A stretch of DNA of 64,000 bases. It comes from Astropecten irregularis (lineage: Eukaryota; Echinodermata; Asteroidea; Paxillosida; Astropectinidae). The position numbers and the translations under genes are program-made. The stretch is taken from contig OZ020247.1 in assembly GCA_963971285.1 (NCBI GenBank), forward strand, positions 15,520,614-15,584,613, in the 5' to 3' direction. Below are positions 27,701-39,900 of the stretch, piece by piece. The stretch's first letter is position 1; each line of letters starts with the position of its first letter. The notes below the pieces were generated by a model. It was given only the letters and a program-made list of their open reading frames with translations. It had not been told where the DNA came from and did not search any database.

Positions 27701-30700
27701 GAAAATCTTTACACTCAGGTATAAAGTGTACATAACATACATGTACTGTACACTGTTCTTGTACAGGTACGTACATATATATACAATTGAACCTTCGTGT
27801 TGCAGGCCTTAATGCATATAATGCGAGCTAATTATTTCCAACATCAAACAAACAGACTTGACACAATTGCTCTTTCAATTTGAATTTTGGAATTTCAATT
27901 TGGAAACAGTCTGTAGTAGGCTTGGGCGGTTTACCGGTTTTTGGTTTAAACCAATTTTATTTTCAACTGGCATGTTCCTTATGTTCCAAGCAGGAATGAT
28001 TTAATAAATATTAGGTGGATTCTGCCCCTGGGTGAATGTAAGGTATTGTTGTTGACAAGCCGGAAATTTGCAAATTTTGAACAACACAGGGCTGTAAATT
28101 GAGGACATTTGAGATTCCCGGTTTTCAATGTTCTTTTGATGAAAAATCTGAATGCATTGAAGAAAAAAAAAAAGGCAATTGTGATCTTAAGTTCTACACA
28201 AATGTTATTAATCATACGTATGACTATTTATCTATAATCGCTCAAAAACATGCAAAAACCCATTTCACACTGAAAAGTTGGAATTTAATTAGTGACAGTC
28301 ATAGGGGAAAAAGATCATACAACTCTGCAAATGACCTAGGGGATTCCGGCAATAACAAATGAAAGCAAACGTTAAACATTATCACTTTTTTTTTTCCTTT
28401 TTATGAAAATAAAATAAAAATCATCACTCCTCCATTATTGAGAAGACAATCAACCACAATTTGTTACCCCGTATTTTCTTCACTTCAGAAAATGTATAGG
28501 TTGTGCCACAATCTTGCTAAAAAAGAACTGTACTACCAGTATTCTGCACAATACAAAGGAAATTGACGCTTGATGCAGTTAATAGTTAAATGTATTGACC
28601 GCAAGGGTAATGGTACTGGGGAGAGATGTATTGAGCCTTTCACAGATGAAATTGAATTTCATTGAAAAAAAAATAGACGAGAGAAAAAATGAACAGGCTT
28701 ACAAAGATGGGTAGCGTTCTGGAACTTTTTTTGAGGGGCATTCCATTGCATGGGGTGGAGGGAGACGGTATATGTGATCTGTTTGTGTGCGGTTTTGTTC
28801 GCTTCTCCACAGGTTCACATGCAAGGGTTGTAATTGAGCGGTTGGAGTGCCAAAATTGAAAGGTGACGGGTGGAGAAGGGCAGGATTATTCAAGTTCGTC
28901 ACGGTTTCACCTGTCATAACTCAGCCGACAAGAATTTCCGTTCAAGGCAGATTGAGCGCCTATTGGTGCCGCTGGAAAATTGAATTGCCTTGGAAAGAGC
29001 TCTTTTGTAGTTTTGGTATGAAAGGATTAGCATATCAAACAACATTGGGGAGATTTATATACATATTGGTGATATGGAAATGGGGCTTATAAATATTGTA
29101 CTTTACAATACTGGGGTCATGGATGGTAAGCTTGCCAGAACATGTATAGTTCTACTACAAGTACGTCTACATTTACTGGTATGTACTACGGTATATTGCA
29201 CAACAATGTACACTTGTGCTCACCACAACCCCTTTCTTCATAGTACAGTATATCTATGATCTAATGCATCAAGTACATTTACAAGCAATAAGCATTTTGA
29301 AATTAATTATCTGTCCCAGGTGTTTTCTTCTTCTTTTTTCATTCTTTTAATTTATACTTTAGACAACAAGCTACAGTGTACATGCAGCTGTAGCTCGGTA
29401 CTACTACTGTAGGTTTTCAAAAACAGGGATGTGAGTGGCCACACAAAATAATATTCTGAAAACACCAAGGAAAAGCTGAAATTCCTATACTTTTGTACAG
29501 AGCAGGTTCACAAAATACCTAAAATTTAAATTTTTAGTTAAAATATAAACAAAAATCGGAATTCAGATCTAAATCTGAAATCTCACATCCCTGCAAAAAG
29601 GTCTGTCGAAACTTCAGCTTTCTAAGCCTCTAAGGGACCACTCATCAAATGTTTGATACTTATCTACATGTTCAATCAGTCTTGACTTTTGACAACTTTT
29701 GGAAACATGAAAATTGAAAAACATGTCGTGAACAACACTCAAGTTGACTCTACTATTCAGCAGAACGTGTTAAAATACAACATACATGAAGCATGTAATC
29801 CAGTATACCAACAGTTAAACGTTTTTATCAACAACTTGGCAAAATGTTTTCCCGCTCCAAAAAATGTTTCCCTGACTCACAGACAGTCTGCCAACACAGC
29901 CCCTAAAGCCTTGTTAACTATTTTCCTTCCTTTCACTCCTAAAATATTGACACAACAAAAACTGGTGCTGCTGTGCCAGGTTGGTGGGGGGATTACTGCC
30001 ACATGACAAAAAGCTGCTTTGGCACAACAAAAGGCCCCAACAACTGGACAGTCCTATTGTGCCTGGCTTGCAACCTTGTGGTCAAACACAATATGATCTG
30101 TCAGCCTACCAAGTAGCCCTGAGCCTTTTTGTGTCTAGAGATTGAAAGAGGGGGTTAAAACTTTATAAAAGGAGAATTTTACACTGAGGAGGAATGTCTT
30201 CAGGGGTTTGAAACAAGAATATTAGGGGATTTGAACTGGCATGTTTGGGCCAGTGGTGGCTTTAGTAAATGGGAATTTGCAATTAATTGATTTTTATATT
30301 ATGAGAAGGAAGCTAAGTACTGGCAGAAGCTTCTGGTTTATGAATGGGGGTTAAGTGATGGGACTTTGATCCCATCCTTCCATTGAGGAATACATGTGGG
30401 CAACATGCATGGCTTCTGCTTGTGTTGGCTTATACCTTGCACAAGCACTCATCACTATTACTGATAGTAAACGATTCTGATATTCAAAGAGAGGAATGTC
30501 TCGTGCTTATCAAGCAGATATGATAAATTGGCAGATTAGAGATAGGACATTACTTTACATATAATATAAAAACAGAGTATTTGTATTCTGTTAGTCTGAA
30601 CTACTCGGCTTTTCAATGTGCATTGTGCACACAGTATAAACGGCCCTTGTTTTCTACTGATCGCTTGGCACATTTTTACTTTTCTTGACAAAATCAGCTT

Positions 30701-33067
30701 TGCGGCAACTGTATTTAGAAATCCATTGTACAGACTACAGGAATAGTTTCAACATGCAATAGGCCTAATACACAAGCGGTTTATAAATATTCACACCTTC
30801 TTTTGATTCTCTTGGCTTCTAAATGAAAATGAGTAATTAGTAAGTGTTTACTGGTTTGTGGTAGACTACCAGACATATTGTGTACTAGTAATAGTATAAT
30901 GTGTAGCACATGGCCATCTGTGTGTCTGCTGGTTTATATACGTTGCTTTGAAATGAACGCCCTATTTCCATAGCAATGAATCAATATAACAAATAATAAT
31001 GCAAATGAAATACATGGCCAACCCATTTCAGAAGCCAAGCCCTGCACATTGTTATTTTGAGTAACACTGTGGGAAAATAAAAACCCATGGGCTGACTCAG
31101 GCCTTGAAGCAAAACTTAGTGTGATGTGCAGAAAATTGGAATAGTCTGTGTTTTTTACAAGTCTCATCTCATCAATTGAACTTGAAGCAAAATATGTTGT
31201 AATTTTGTAGTTGTTTACAATTTTAATACAATGAGACTTCAAGCAGCTCCATTGAGTATGTGGAATTGTTTATGGAAAAACAAGTTGTCTGCAACGAGTG
31301 AATGGGTTTTTGGTGACAATACATGTAATCCGGATCACTGAGGCGCATCATTGTTTTCATTTCATGAGCTCTTTTCGGGAGTTTTTACTACACACCAAAA
31401 TTACTGATGTATAAAATGAAATACATGTAAAGCAACCAAGTATGTACTGTACAAACCCAGGGACTCCAACAATCCATGTCCATGTTTTTGATAAAAAAGA
31501 AAAACCTCGACAAATATGCAAGCCACAAAAGAATTATTAGTCAATTGAGATACATAATTTCATGAGCATATTATTAACTGATTCCGTCAACACATTTCCT
31601 GCAAATAAATAAAACACCATTAACTCCTTGTAAATAAATTTGTAGGTATTCAAAAGACTTCTTTTGGCAAAACAATGACATTTTATATAATTAAGAAATA
31701 AGAACAATAATGGTCTTTTGGCAAGTGGTGTGATCCCAACATTTTTTTTTCTCGAGTTGTGTGTTGTGGGTCAATTTTAAAAACAAACAAATGCATTGTC
31801 AGCAAAACCGATGTATGGGGATTAGGTGGCAGGTCAATTCATGTTCTAGAACTTATGTTTCACCAAAATGTTATCGATAGTGTTTTGTAGTAATGTTATG
31901 AATTATTTTTTAGCTTTAAAAGATCTAAATTGTTTTTAGACATTTGTGTTACTCTTTTCTGGATAAATACATCATTTCAGGCAGACAAATTTTAACAGTA
32001 GGCCTATCCCACATGCTTCTACCATCACCATCTGCATACCCTGTGAGTTATCTAGGTAAATCTGTGAAGATTTGTTTCGCCGAGTTGGTATGCTACCAAA
32101 GTATGATATTGATCTAGTACCTTTAATACAGCATCCCAAAAAGTCAATCTTAGAATTAGATGATGCTAGGAAAAGGCTCAAGGAAGAGGCTACTTTTTCA
32201 AAACATTAAATAAGAAAAAACTATAGATAAATCCTCACAAAAATGGTTATAGTTTTGAAAAAAACACTGTACATACCAATTGTGGCTACCGTAATCTAGT
32301 ACTAGTGGGCCTAGCAGTTAACTACAGTGTAGTACTAGTAGTACTAGTTTCTCGTACTACTACTTCACTTCACTTCACTTTACTAAAATTAGCCAAACAA
32401 CCATCCTAGCCTATTTTTAGTAGGCCCCCTACTCCCTTAGGCCTAGGCCCCTAGTATTTCCCAAACAAATTTATGGCTAAACAAACAATAACAATTTGAT
32501 GACTATTTCCCTAAATTCAAGGGAATTATAATGTATTATTTATCATTCTGAATATTTAAATATGATAAATTCTGAAAGTAAAATTTTACTTTTTGTTTTC
32601 TTTTTTTGGCCTGGTTGGGGCTTCTGCCAAAAAAAACCACCCAACCACCAAATAACAATTGCAAAACAAACGGCAAAACGCAAGTAAAGACAAAGTAGGG
32701 GCCTAGGCCAGGCGCGTACAGCTGTATTTTTAGTTTTTTTTACATCACTATTTTTGTCTTCTTCAAGAAAAAAGACGCAATACATGGCAATTTAATCATT
32801 TTAACGATTTATAATCTGATCGCAATTAAAATGGTATCTTGCCAAATGCCACTGCACTGATAAAAATATTGATAAGCAATGCACACAATGCACAGCACAC
32901 GCGTAGGCAAGCGTATTGTGTACACGGTAATCGTGTACACAATACGCAACCACACACGGACACACCAAACGATATACAGTTGTCAAGTCAATAATACTAC
33001 TCAGCTTCTTGACAATTTTGCTCTTCAAACTCACCTTATCCTTCCCCTTGCCCGCTGATTTTTCCAT
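15429..33067 (-). CDS. TTC28: TTC28-like tetratricopeptide repeat protein, 5' end only (2 exons)
   Basis: Two minus-strand exons join in phase 0 to give 130 residues: MEKSAGKGKDK, a Ser/Pro/Asn-rich linker with a Gly run, and the first TPR, whose key stretches are EKVRLSNEACQNSDFERAI, LYTEALVLDPANHILYSNRS and AHMKLKQYEKALHDAAKARD, ending LNPKWSK. Vertebrate TTC28 begins with a very similar TPR (SNEAC...LYTEAL...ILYSNRSAA...KAR.LNPKW). TTC28 has many TPRs followed by a CHAT-type domain and is described at the midbody and mitotic spindle. The next exon should start with an AYFRQG-like sequence; I found none in 1-15,428, so the gene runs off the left edge. Confidence 0.85.
15931..16262. mobile_element. 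CpG-rich short TIR element
   Basis: ACTAGAGTGCGTGC on the left and GTGCACACTCTAGT on the right. The interior is CpG-rich (GACGCGCGCG). It is 145 bases upstream of TTC28-like exon 2. No target duplication found. Confidence 0.4.
18006..18399. mobile_element. TIR element with internal copies of its own end
   Basis: Terminal inverted repeats AAGCCCTGTCCGCACTGGAC and GTCCAGTGCGGACAGGGCTT. The word GTCCGCACTGGACTT recurs at about 18,088, 18,197 and 18,318, each followed by CTCGGGTAA-like sequence. Non-coding. In TTC28-like intron 1. Confidence 0.75.
19951..20326. mobile_element. Family D TIR element, best copy
   Basis: Ends ACCATGGAGCTAGGAA and TTCCTAGCTCCATGGT, then GGGCTTTTCACAC/GTGTGAAAAGGCC. 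Interior as in the copy at 1,116. In TTC28-like intron 1. Confidence 0.75.
21513..21755. mobile_element. hAT-like element with CAAGTC repeats
   Basis: Ends CAGAGTTGT and ACAACTCTG enclose nearly uninterrupted CAAGTCAAGT words interspersed with TTTTTTCC. No convincing target duplication was found, so the boundaries rest on the inverted ends only. Confidence 0.5.
22008..22098. repeat. Short inverted repeat (AATGCCACTATAA)
   Basis: TGAAATGCCACTATAACGAA is mirrored by TTCATTATAGTGGCATTCCA; about 90 bases in all, MITE-like. Confidence 0.5.
23205..23470 (-). repeat. SINE-like repeat in two tandem partial copies
   Basis: The block CAAAGCATCTTGCCCAAGGA is repeated 122 bases apart (23,231 and 23,353). 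Each copy is followed by a degenerate minus-strand tRNA-like GGATTCTAACCCACAA or TTGATTCGAACTCACAA. Confidence 0.5.
29424..29593. mobile_element. Short TIR element (CAGGGATGTGAG ends)
   Basis: Ends CAGGGATGTGAG and CTCACATCCCTG, flanked by the 6-bp repeat CAAAAA on both sides. The interior carries repeated AATCTGAAAT words. A diverged relative without clear ends lies at about 25,570-25,680. Confidence 0.6.
31950..32128 (-). mobile_element. Family A element, half copy
   Basis: Only the half from TCTGGATAAATACATCATTT to CCAAAGTATGATATTGATCT plus ACCTTTAA is present. It is in TTC28-like intron 1. Confidence 0.6.
33035..33067 (-). CDS. TTC28: TTC28-like exon 1 (start codon)
   Basis: Encodes MEKSAGKGKDK. 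The ATG (33,067-33,065) sits in ACCATGG, a strong initiation context, and the exon ends GATAAG|GTGAGT, an excellent donor at phase 0. Reading past the donor gives an 88-codon frame that is an intron artefact. Confidence 0.8.
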
Positions 33068-33187
33068 GGTACGTCTTCAGGGAGAGTACCACTACCAGCT
33101 TTCACTTTCTGCATCCACATGCGGGAACAAAATCGAGGATAAATCCAAGGATGCGTCGCCGTATAATCCGACTAGTTGCAGTCAAAG

Positions 33188-33201
33188 ACGCCGCCATTTT
33201 G
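33188..33201 (-). promoter_or_regulatory. YY1-like site upstream of TTC28-like start
   Basis: On the minus strand this reads CAAAATGGCGGCGT, close to the YY1 consensus CAAGATGGCGGC that often lies just inside the 5' UTR of housekeeping genes. It is about 120 bases upstream of the ATG, in a CpG-richer stretch (33,140-33,300). A promoter/5' UTR here is inferred. Confidence 0.45.
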
Positions 33202-33775
33202 AACACATAATGGAACAGCCTGGCTGCGTCAACTTACTCCCTCTGCGCAGGCAAAACTTTTTGATCTCAAAACATCCTCGTTCGTCGCATTCCGACCTAA
33301 AACCAATCTCATCAATCAATATTCGACAGCATGTTTATATTTAGGTGTTAAATTCCAGATGTATTGATTCTAAAGATGCATTTTATTCGTCTTTTGGTGT
33401 AATTTATGGGGATTAGCTATTAAATTACCGGTAGACCTAAACCACTCCAGCGTAGTGTTAAGTGAAAGCGTTTGTATGGCGTTGAGCCTAACACCTGTAC
33501 ACACAAGTATCATGATCCTGCCGAAAGGGGCGCCATACAACTCATATCTCGTACCCTAAAGATTCAAAATCAAATAACGATGAAGGAAAGAGATAACGTC
33601 TAAAACAATAGATGCATTCAAATAAAAATCAATTATTCTTGATCTTTTGTTTTATTCCAAACTTAGAAAATAAATTTTAAACGAGTGATTATTTAGTCTG
33701 GTTGCAAATTAATACAAAACATAACCCTGGAAATGATCACAAAAAAAGAAACATTTTGGAGAAAAAAACACTCCT

Positions 33776-34147
33776 TTAAAGGTAGTATCATATATACTTT
33801 GGTAAGAAACCAAAACAGAAATGTTCACAGATTTACGTATAACTTACAGGGTATGGAGATGGTGGTGGTAGAAACATACAGTTAAACATTTTCCGCCTGA
33901 AATGGTGTATTTATCCTGAAATTAGTAAAACAACGACCAAAAATATTTTTGATCTTTTAAAAGAACAAAAATAAAAGAGAAAAAAAATGAAGAAATACTG
34001 TGGCCGTTTTTCACTTTTTTTCTAAAAAAAGTGGGCATCGGGTATGGAACTGTCATTTTCACAGATGACTGCTATTGTATCTTCCTTGATATTTTTGCCC
34101 ATGAATCTGTTTTCTTTGACAAAAACCAAAGTATGATATTACCTTTA
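33776..34147 (+). mobile_element. Family A TIR element, full copy
   Basis: TTAA-flanked ends AGGTAGTATCATATATACTT and CCAAAGTATGATATTACCT. Subterminal blocks include CAGAAATGTTCACAGATTTA and a central GATCTTTTAAAAGA. About 370 bases, non-coding. It lies between the TTC28-like start and the SMYD4 stop. A TTAA flank would suit a piggyBac-type origin, but this is a guess. Confidence 0.75.
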
Positions 34148-34627
34148 ACAATATCACAAGGACAGATTTGTGATTCATTGTTCTTTCAAGTAAATCTTTT
34201 CATCACAAGTGTAACTATTCAGTGGTATAATTATATAATCCAACATTGATTTTGCATCACAGCTGTTAAATACTGAATGGCCTTGAAAAGGAATCAAATG
34301 TTAACAAAACACAAAATGGTTATGAGTGGCATGGGGAACCTGAACAAAATATAATTGTCCCATATTATTATTATTACAACAAGGTCATATGAGTTATGAC
34401 AATGATTTATGATGTCAGTGAATTGTGGTTTTATGCAATAAGGCAATTATTACAATAGTTCCCAGATGTTGGCACAAAATTCGAAAACATTTTCCACAAA
34501 ATGTGTGAACGTATGTAAATGCATGCAAAATAATGACACCCTAAACATCCATTATTGTACTATTAATGACCAAACAATTATGAAAACTGCTATTGTTTTT
34601 TTTTGCAGCAAATGTACTGAAACTGTT

Positions 34628-35008
34628 ACAGGTAATATCATACTTTGGTTTTTGTCACAGAAATGCAGATTCAATGGCACAAATATCAAGAAAGATACAG
34701 CTATAGTAACAGTCGTCTGTGAAATTTTCAGTCCGATACGGTGCCCACTATTTAAAAAATACAGTAAAAAAAAAATTCCCCCAGTATTTTCTAAATCTGT
34801 TCACCATCATTTTTAATCTACTAAAAAAATCTAAATTTTTTTGGTAATTGGTTTTACACTTTTCTCGATAAATACAGCATTTCAGGCAGAAAAATGTTAA
34901 CAGTATGTTTCTACCATTACCATCTTTATACCCTGTAAGTTATAGGTAAATCTGTGAAGATTTATATTCCAGTATGCTACCAAAGTATGATACTATACTA
35001 CCTTTAAC
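34628..35008 (-). mobile_element. Family A TIR element, full copy
   Basis: Reverse-oriented copy. It starts GGTAATATCATACTTTGG and ends CCAAAGTATGATACTATACT plus ACCTTTAA. Intergenic. Confidence 0.7.
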
Positions 35009-35702
35009 CAACATACTGTATTATTATGAATAATGGTGAAATTGTATAGTATTGGAATTTAAAAATATTGGCTTTAATAAAAACTGAGACCATGACACTG
35101 TGATTTATCCCTTTCCCTCAAGTAAAAAGAAAACACACAAATAAGAAATAGAAATGTTTCTATTCTTGTATAACTTGACAAAGTACACAAACCTAAGCAC
35201 CATTATTGCAGGCACTTTATTGACTCATAGTCCATTCCAATTGTTAGAACTTTTCTGATAACCTCATTTTCATTCACGACGGATCTAAAAGCATTCTAGC
35301 AGACCAATAAATACCACCACATCTGATACACAACATTAGGGACCTTGGTGCCAGGGATATGCCCATACACAATCAAAAGGTGATCACAGGGCCATTTTCA
35401 TATACAGTACCTATTTGTAGTCACCCCATTTTTATCACAAAATGGAAAGAATCTGGATCAAAGACCCTGTATCCAAACTCTGTATAACTCTTAACCTGGT
35501 TTTTCTTTTATTTGCTGGAGTAATGCCCGATGGCAACTCTTGATTATCAAACACGATTGTGGGATTTTGTGTAGCCATATTCTATTTTCCAGGTCAACCA
35601 TAGGCCTATTTTAAACTTTTTTTTTTATTTCGCAGCAAATGTAAATACAAACTGAAATGACTAGCTTTATAAGTTATTCTGGTAGTTTTACTTTACACTT
35701 CA

Positions 35703-35821
35703 TAAGTGAACAAAGAAAAATTGACTGGAGCGGGATTCGAACCGGCGACCTCCTGAATACCGTACAGGCGCTCTACCAACTGAGCTATCCAGCTTTACGT
35801 TGGTGGTGTCCCCAATAGTCA
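35703..35821 (-). repeat. Solitary tRNA-like arm
   Basis: One arm of the composite element (minus-strand GGTTCGAATCCCGCTCCAGT) followed by ACGTTGGTGGTGTCCCCAAT, without a partner arm. It is not a credible standalone tRNA gene: the anticodon stem has a mismatch and the sequence occurs as a repeat. Confidence 0.6.
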
Positions 35822-35992
35822 ATATAAGTATTTCTTAAATAAAAGATATATGCGACACTATATAAACAAATAAACATAAAAGAAAAGGAACATTTTAATA
35901 AATGGAGTACTAGTATAAACACTATAACAATTGGAAAATTAATACAAGCAATAAACTGCTGCAAAAATAATGACCCGAAATTGATAAAATGC

Positions 35993-36087
35993 TTGGAGTA
36001 AGGAGGCCTGATGCGTTTCGATCCTAGCAGGATCTTTATCGAACTAGGATTGAAACGTGTCAGGCCTCCTAACACCAACTCCAAGTA
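35993..36087. repeat. Foldback containing GTTTCGATCCTAGCAGGATC
   Basis: CTTGGAGTAAGGAGGCCTGA is inverted as TCAGGCCTCCTAACACC..., and CGATCCTAG pairs with CTAGGATTG. A second copy is at 51,004-51,112 and a half copy at 51,393-51,445. It may be the terminal hairpin of a larger element; identity unknown. Confidence 0.55.
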
Positions 36088-36275
36088 ATTACAAAATCAA
36101 ATATAACCAATAATATGAACATTAAGTAAATAGATAGAAAAAAAAAATCAGGGAGGTTTGAAACAAGGTTCAAGTAAAAGTGCTAAACTCCAAGCTCCAC
36201 AAAACATAGGGTCTGTATAGATCTACTTTACAAACATTTAACTGTAAATTTGTTTGAAGGTAATTTTCTAAAAGG

Positions 36276-36640
36276 TTAAAGGCATAATACAGGATTGGTA
36301 AAGGTGACAGAGCAGCTGCAAACTGCTCATAATTTGATTTGTCATGGGCTAAAAAACAAACTTGCGAAATTTTCAGCTCATATCAACAACGGAAACTGTA
36401 GAAAACATTGAAAAGCGCTCATTGTATTTTCAAATCTATTCACAGGAGTTTTGATCTCACCCCGAGACCAAAACTGTTTTCAGTCTTTGTTTGACTAATT
36501 TCTGCATACATACAGCATTTCAGCCGGAAATATTTTAACGGTATGTTTCTACCAGCACCATCTTCATATTCTGAAAGCTATATGTAAAACTGTGAACATT
36601 TCTGTTTGCGTATGTTACCAATCCTATACTGTACCTTTAA
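36276..36640 (-). mobile_element. Family B element near the SMYD4 3' end
   Basis: Ends TTAAAGGCATAATACAGGAT and CCAATCCTATACTGTACC plus TTTAA. It ends 140 bases beyond the SMYD4 stop codon, so it may be within the 3' UTR. Confidence 0.65.
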
Positions 36641-36779
36641 AGAAAAGGAATGGCAGTATTGTGTTGCTCCAGAACGAGATCCTGACAGGAAACTAGCACC
36701 AAGAAAACAAAATGAACAAAGGAAAAACAATTGTGACTTTAAGTGGCCTCCAAACCAGCCCCGCCCGTGTCTGAACAGG

Positions 36780-36904
36780 TTACAAAGATAATAGGCATAA
36801 TCTCATTTGTGTCAGTTCTTCCACGTCTTGGTGATGAGGTCCGTAATGCAGTCTCAGAAGCTTAATGGCTCGCTCTGTGATGGCAAGGGTGTCTTGTACC
36901 TCAC
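36780..36904 (-). CDS. SMYD4: SMYD4 exon 18 (C-terminus and stop)
   Basis: The acceptor is the second AG of ...ACATGACAGAG|GT; the first AG would break the frame. It encodes EVQDTLAITERAIKLLRLHY and GPHHQDVEELTQMRLCLLSL, then TAA at 36,782-36,780. Human ends ...VLSLHCGPWDDEIQELQKMK with a short tail. No clear polyadenylation signal was picked out; a family B repeat lies just downstream. Confidence 0.9.
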
Positions 36905-39900
36905 CTCTGTCATGTGTAAAATAAATAAAAAAATAGACAGGATTAATAGAGCCCTAGCCGTTACTACTGGGTAGCCTTTACTGGACATCCACTAATAAAG
37001 TGGTATCATTTATAGTGCAGTGCATACGGAAAATGAATTGCTATGTCCGGCACAACAAGTATTGAACAATTCTCAAGGGAAAAATTATGTTATTTGCTTC
37101 AACCAAGGATCAACCTTCACCCAAGGATTGATTTGCATGGTATGATCATTGCATATAATTATGCACTTATAAGTTTTTAGACATAAGGCCTTTTCACACT
37201 TTTCACACTTTTTGATCTGTGTTAAAACCAACCCGGATCCACCCCCGTTCAACCCAGCAAGTTTTTGAACCAAATTGAAGAGACACAAGGTTCACACTGC
37301 ATTTATGGTAAACCTGCTCATACAACACAGATCATACGAAATATGCAAATTGGAACCAGATTGAGATTTTCAACTCTGGTCTTTACCAGGGTTGATTCCG
37401 ATTCGGTAATTAGGCCGTCCTGCCTGGGGGTAACTCTGGGTTGAACATTTTCAAGTGTGAAAAGGGTTGGAAAAATCATTGATCCGGTTCCAACCCCGGG
37501 ATTTTTGGATACTGTGAAAAGCCCTCTAGCACCATCATCTGCGACTTCTGAGTTTCCATGGTGAATTGAGATTCAAAAACCAAATGGAAGTAGTCACCCC
37601 TTCAATCCCAGAGTGGCTACAGAGGTTTACGAAACGGAGGCTCAGGCTCAGGCTCTGGATCCGGTTATGTCATGCATATGTTGAAAATATAGGTTGTGGT
37701 TTTTCATTGAAGCCGAAGCTCTGTTTTCCTTTTCAAACCAGAGAATCTACTTCCGAACTGCAGCCCAAAGCCTCTACTTTAATACCTGTTATATTACAAT
37801 GGATTCAAGAAATGGAGCCAGAGCCGGAGCCGGAGCTGGAGCCCGAGCATCCGTTTCGTAAACCCCCTATGTAAATGTATTAAACTTGCCAATCCTGTGA
37901 TGGATCATTCTACTTACCCATTGAAGAGGACTTGGGCCAGTTTGTGCAGCTCATTAGCCAGCTCGATACTGTCTGAACCAAACTGTTTCTCCACTGTAGC
38001 TACGCTCAATCTGAGATACTTCCCAGACTGCTTGAAATCACCTGGAGATAGGGTGTAGAAGACATTTCCCCAAATACATCCTTGAGATAAAATTCGCTAC
38101 GATCAGACCATCAATATGGCCACAATGCTTGATCAATGACTTCCCTGTCACTATAGGAGGGTTAGCTAATAATGCATCAGGTAGTGTGTATTAAGGTATT
38201 GTAGGGTCAGACTACTTGCTCAATAACTGCCCTGCCACTAGGAGGGTTACCTCATGCAGCAGGGTGTCTGTAAGGTATTGTAGGGTCAGACTACTTGCTC
38301 AATAACTGCTCTGCCACTTGGAGGGTTACTTCATGCAGCAGGGAGTCTGTAAGGTATTGTAGGGTCAGACTGCTTGCTCAATAACTGCCCTGCCACTAGG
38401 AGAGTTATCTTATGCAGCAGGGAGTCTGTAAGGTATTGTAGGGTCAGACTGCTTGCTCAATAACTGCCCTGCCACTAGGAGGGTTACTTCATGCAGCAGG
38501 GAGTCTGTAAGGTATTGTAGGGTCAGACTGCTTGCTCAATAACTGCCCTGCCACTAGGAGAGTTATCTTATGCAGCAGGGAGTCTGTAAGGTATTGTAGG
38601 GTCAGACTGCTTGCTCAATAACTGCCCTGCCACTAGGAGGGTTACCTCATGCAGCAGGGAGTCTGTAAGGTATTGTAGGGTCAGACTGCTTGCTCAATAA
38701 CTGCCCTGCCACTAGGAGAGTTATCTTATGCAGCAGGGAGTCTGTAAGGTATTGTAGGGTCAGACTGCTTGCTCAATAACTGCCCTGCCACTAGGAGGGT
38801 TACTTCATGCAGCAGGGAGTCTGTAAGGTATTGTAGGGTCAGACTGCTTGCTCAATAACTGCTCTGTCACTAGGAGGGTTACCTCATGCAGCAGGGAGTC
38901 TGTAAGGTATTGTAGGGTCAGACTGCTTGCTCGATATTGCTCTGCCACTAGGAGGGTTACCTCATGCAGCAGGGAGTCTGTAAGGTATTGTAGGGTCAGA
39001 CTCAGACTGCTTGCTCAATAACTGCCCTGCCACTAGGAGGGTTATCTTATGCAGCAGGGAGTCTGTAAGGTATTGTAGGGTCAGACTGCTTGCTCAATAA
39101 CTGCCCTGCCACTAGGAGGGTTACTTCATGCAGCAGGGAGTCTGTAAGGTATTGTAGGGTCAGACTGCTTGCTCAATGACTGCCCTGCCACTAGGAGGGT
39201 TACCTCATGCAGCAGGGAGTATGTAAGGTATTGTAGGGTCAGACTGCTTGCTCAATAACTGCCCTGCCACTAGGAGGGTTACTTCATGCAGCAGGGTGTC
39301 TGTAAGGTATTGTAGGGTCAGACTACTTGTTTGATAACTGCTCTGACTAGCAAGGTAACCTAATGCTGCAAGCAGTACGTAAGATACTGTAGGACCTGGG
39401 GCCGATTTCACTAACGTTTTGCGATCATCGCTAGGCCCAAATCCATCGCTAAACGGAAAATTCCTACACAAAGTAGCGATCAATTTTCCGTTTAGCGATG
39501 GATTTGGGCTTAGCGATGATCGCAAAGCGTTAGTGAAATCGGCCCCAGGGCCCAATTTCATGGAATCCGTTACCGTTAGCAAAAATTCTTTGCTTAGTGT
39601 AGCAGACTTTTATTTGGTTACGGTTAGCGTATTTCACAGAAGAGTTTCATTTTTGGTTAACGGTAAGCAAGGAATTTCTGCAGAATGCACACGACAGCAC
39701 GTTAGCAGAAAATGATCACAGTTACCCTAGAAATTCTTCGCTAACCGAAAGGTCTTGCTTAAGGATTCCATGAAATAAATTTCACGCTTAGCGGTGCTCG
39801 TAATCACAAAAATAGGCCGTAACGGATTCCATGAAATTGGGACCAGATTGCTGTGCCCATATAATCACCCTTCCACTCATCTGACCAGTGATCAATACAA

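Larger units (their letters stand above)
15786..33034 (-). other. TTC28-like intron 1, 17.2 kb
   Basis: Bounded by donor GATAAG|GTGAGT and acceptor TTTCACAG|AAG. It holds the TIR and SINE elements listed and long stretches (24,500-27,200, 30,000-31,900) in which I see nothing beyond microsatellite-like TACATGTA clusters. No coding exon or RNA gene recognised. Confidence 0.7.
33068..36779. other. Interval between SMYD4 stop and TTC28-like start
   Basis: Contains the presumed TTC28-like promoter/5' UTR (33,068-33,350, relatively CpG-rich), two family A elements, a foldback, one tRNA-like arm and a family B element. No further gene seen. Confidence 0.6.

Noticed and set aside
33009-33344. 111-codon plus-strand frame opposite the TTC28-like first exon
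   Set aside because: Overlaps exon 1 and promoter in antisense; composition is that of 5' UTR sequence and no domain is recognised.
39205-39715. 125-codon minus and 98-codon plus frames
   Set aside because: They are readings of the minisatellite and the palindromic foldback at 39,395-39,549, where a palindrome keeps both strands open.
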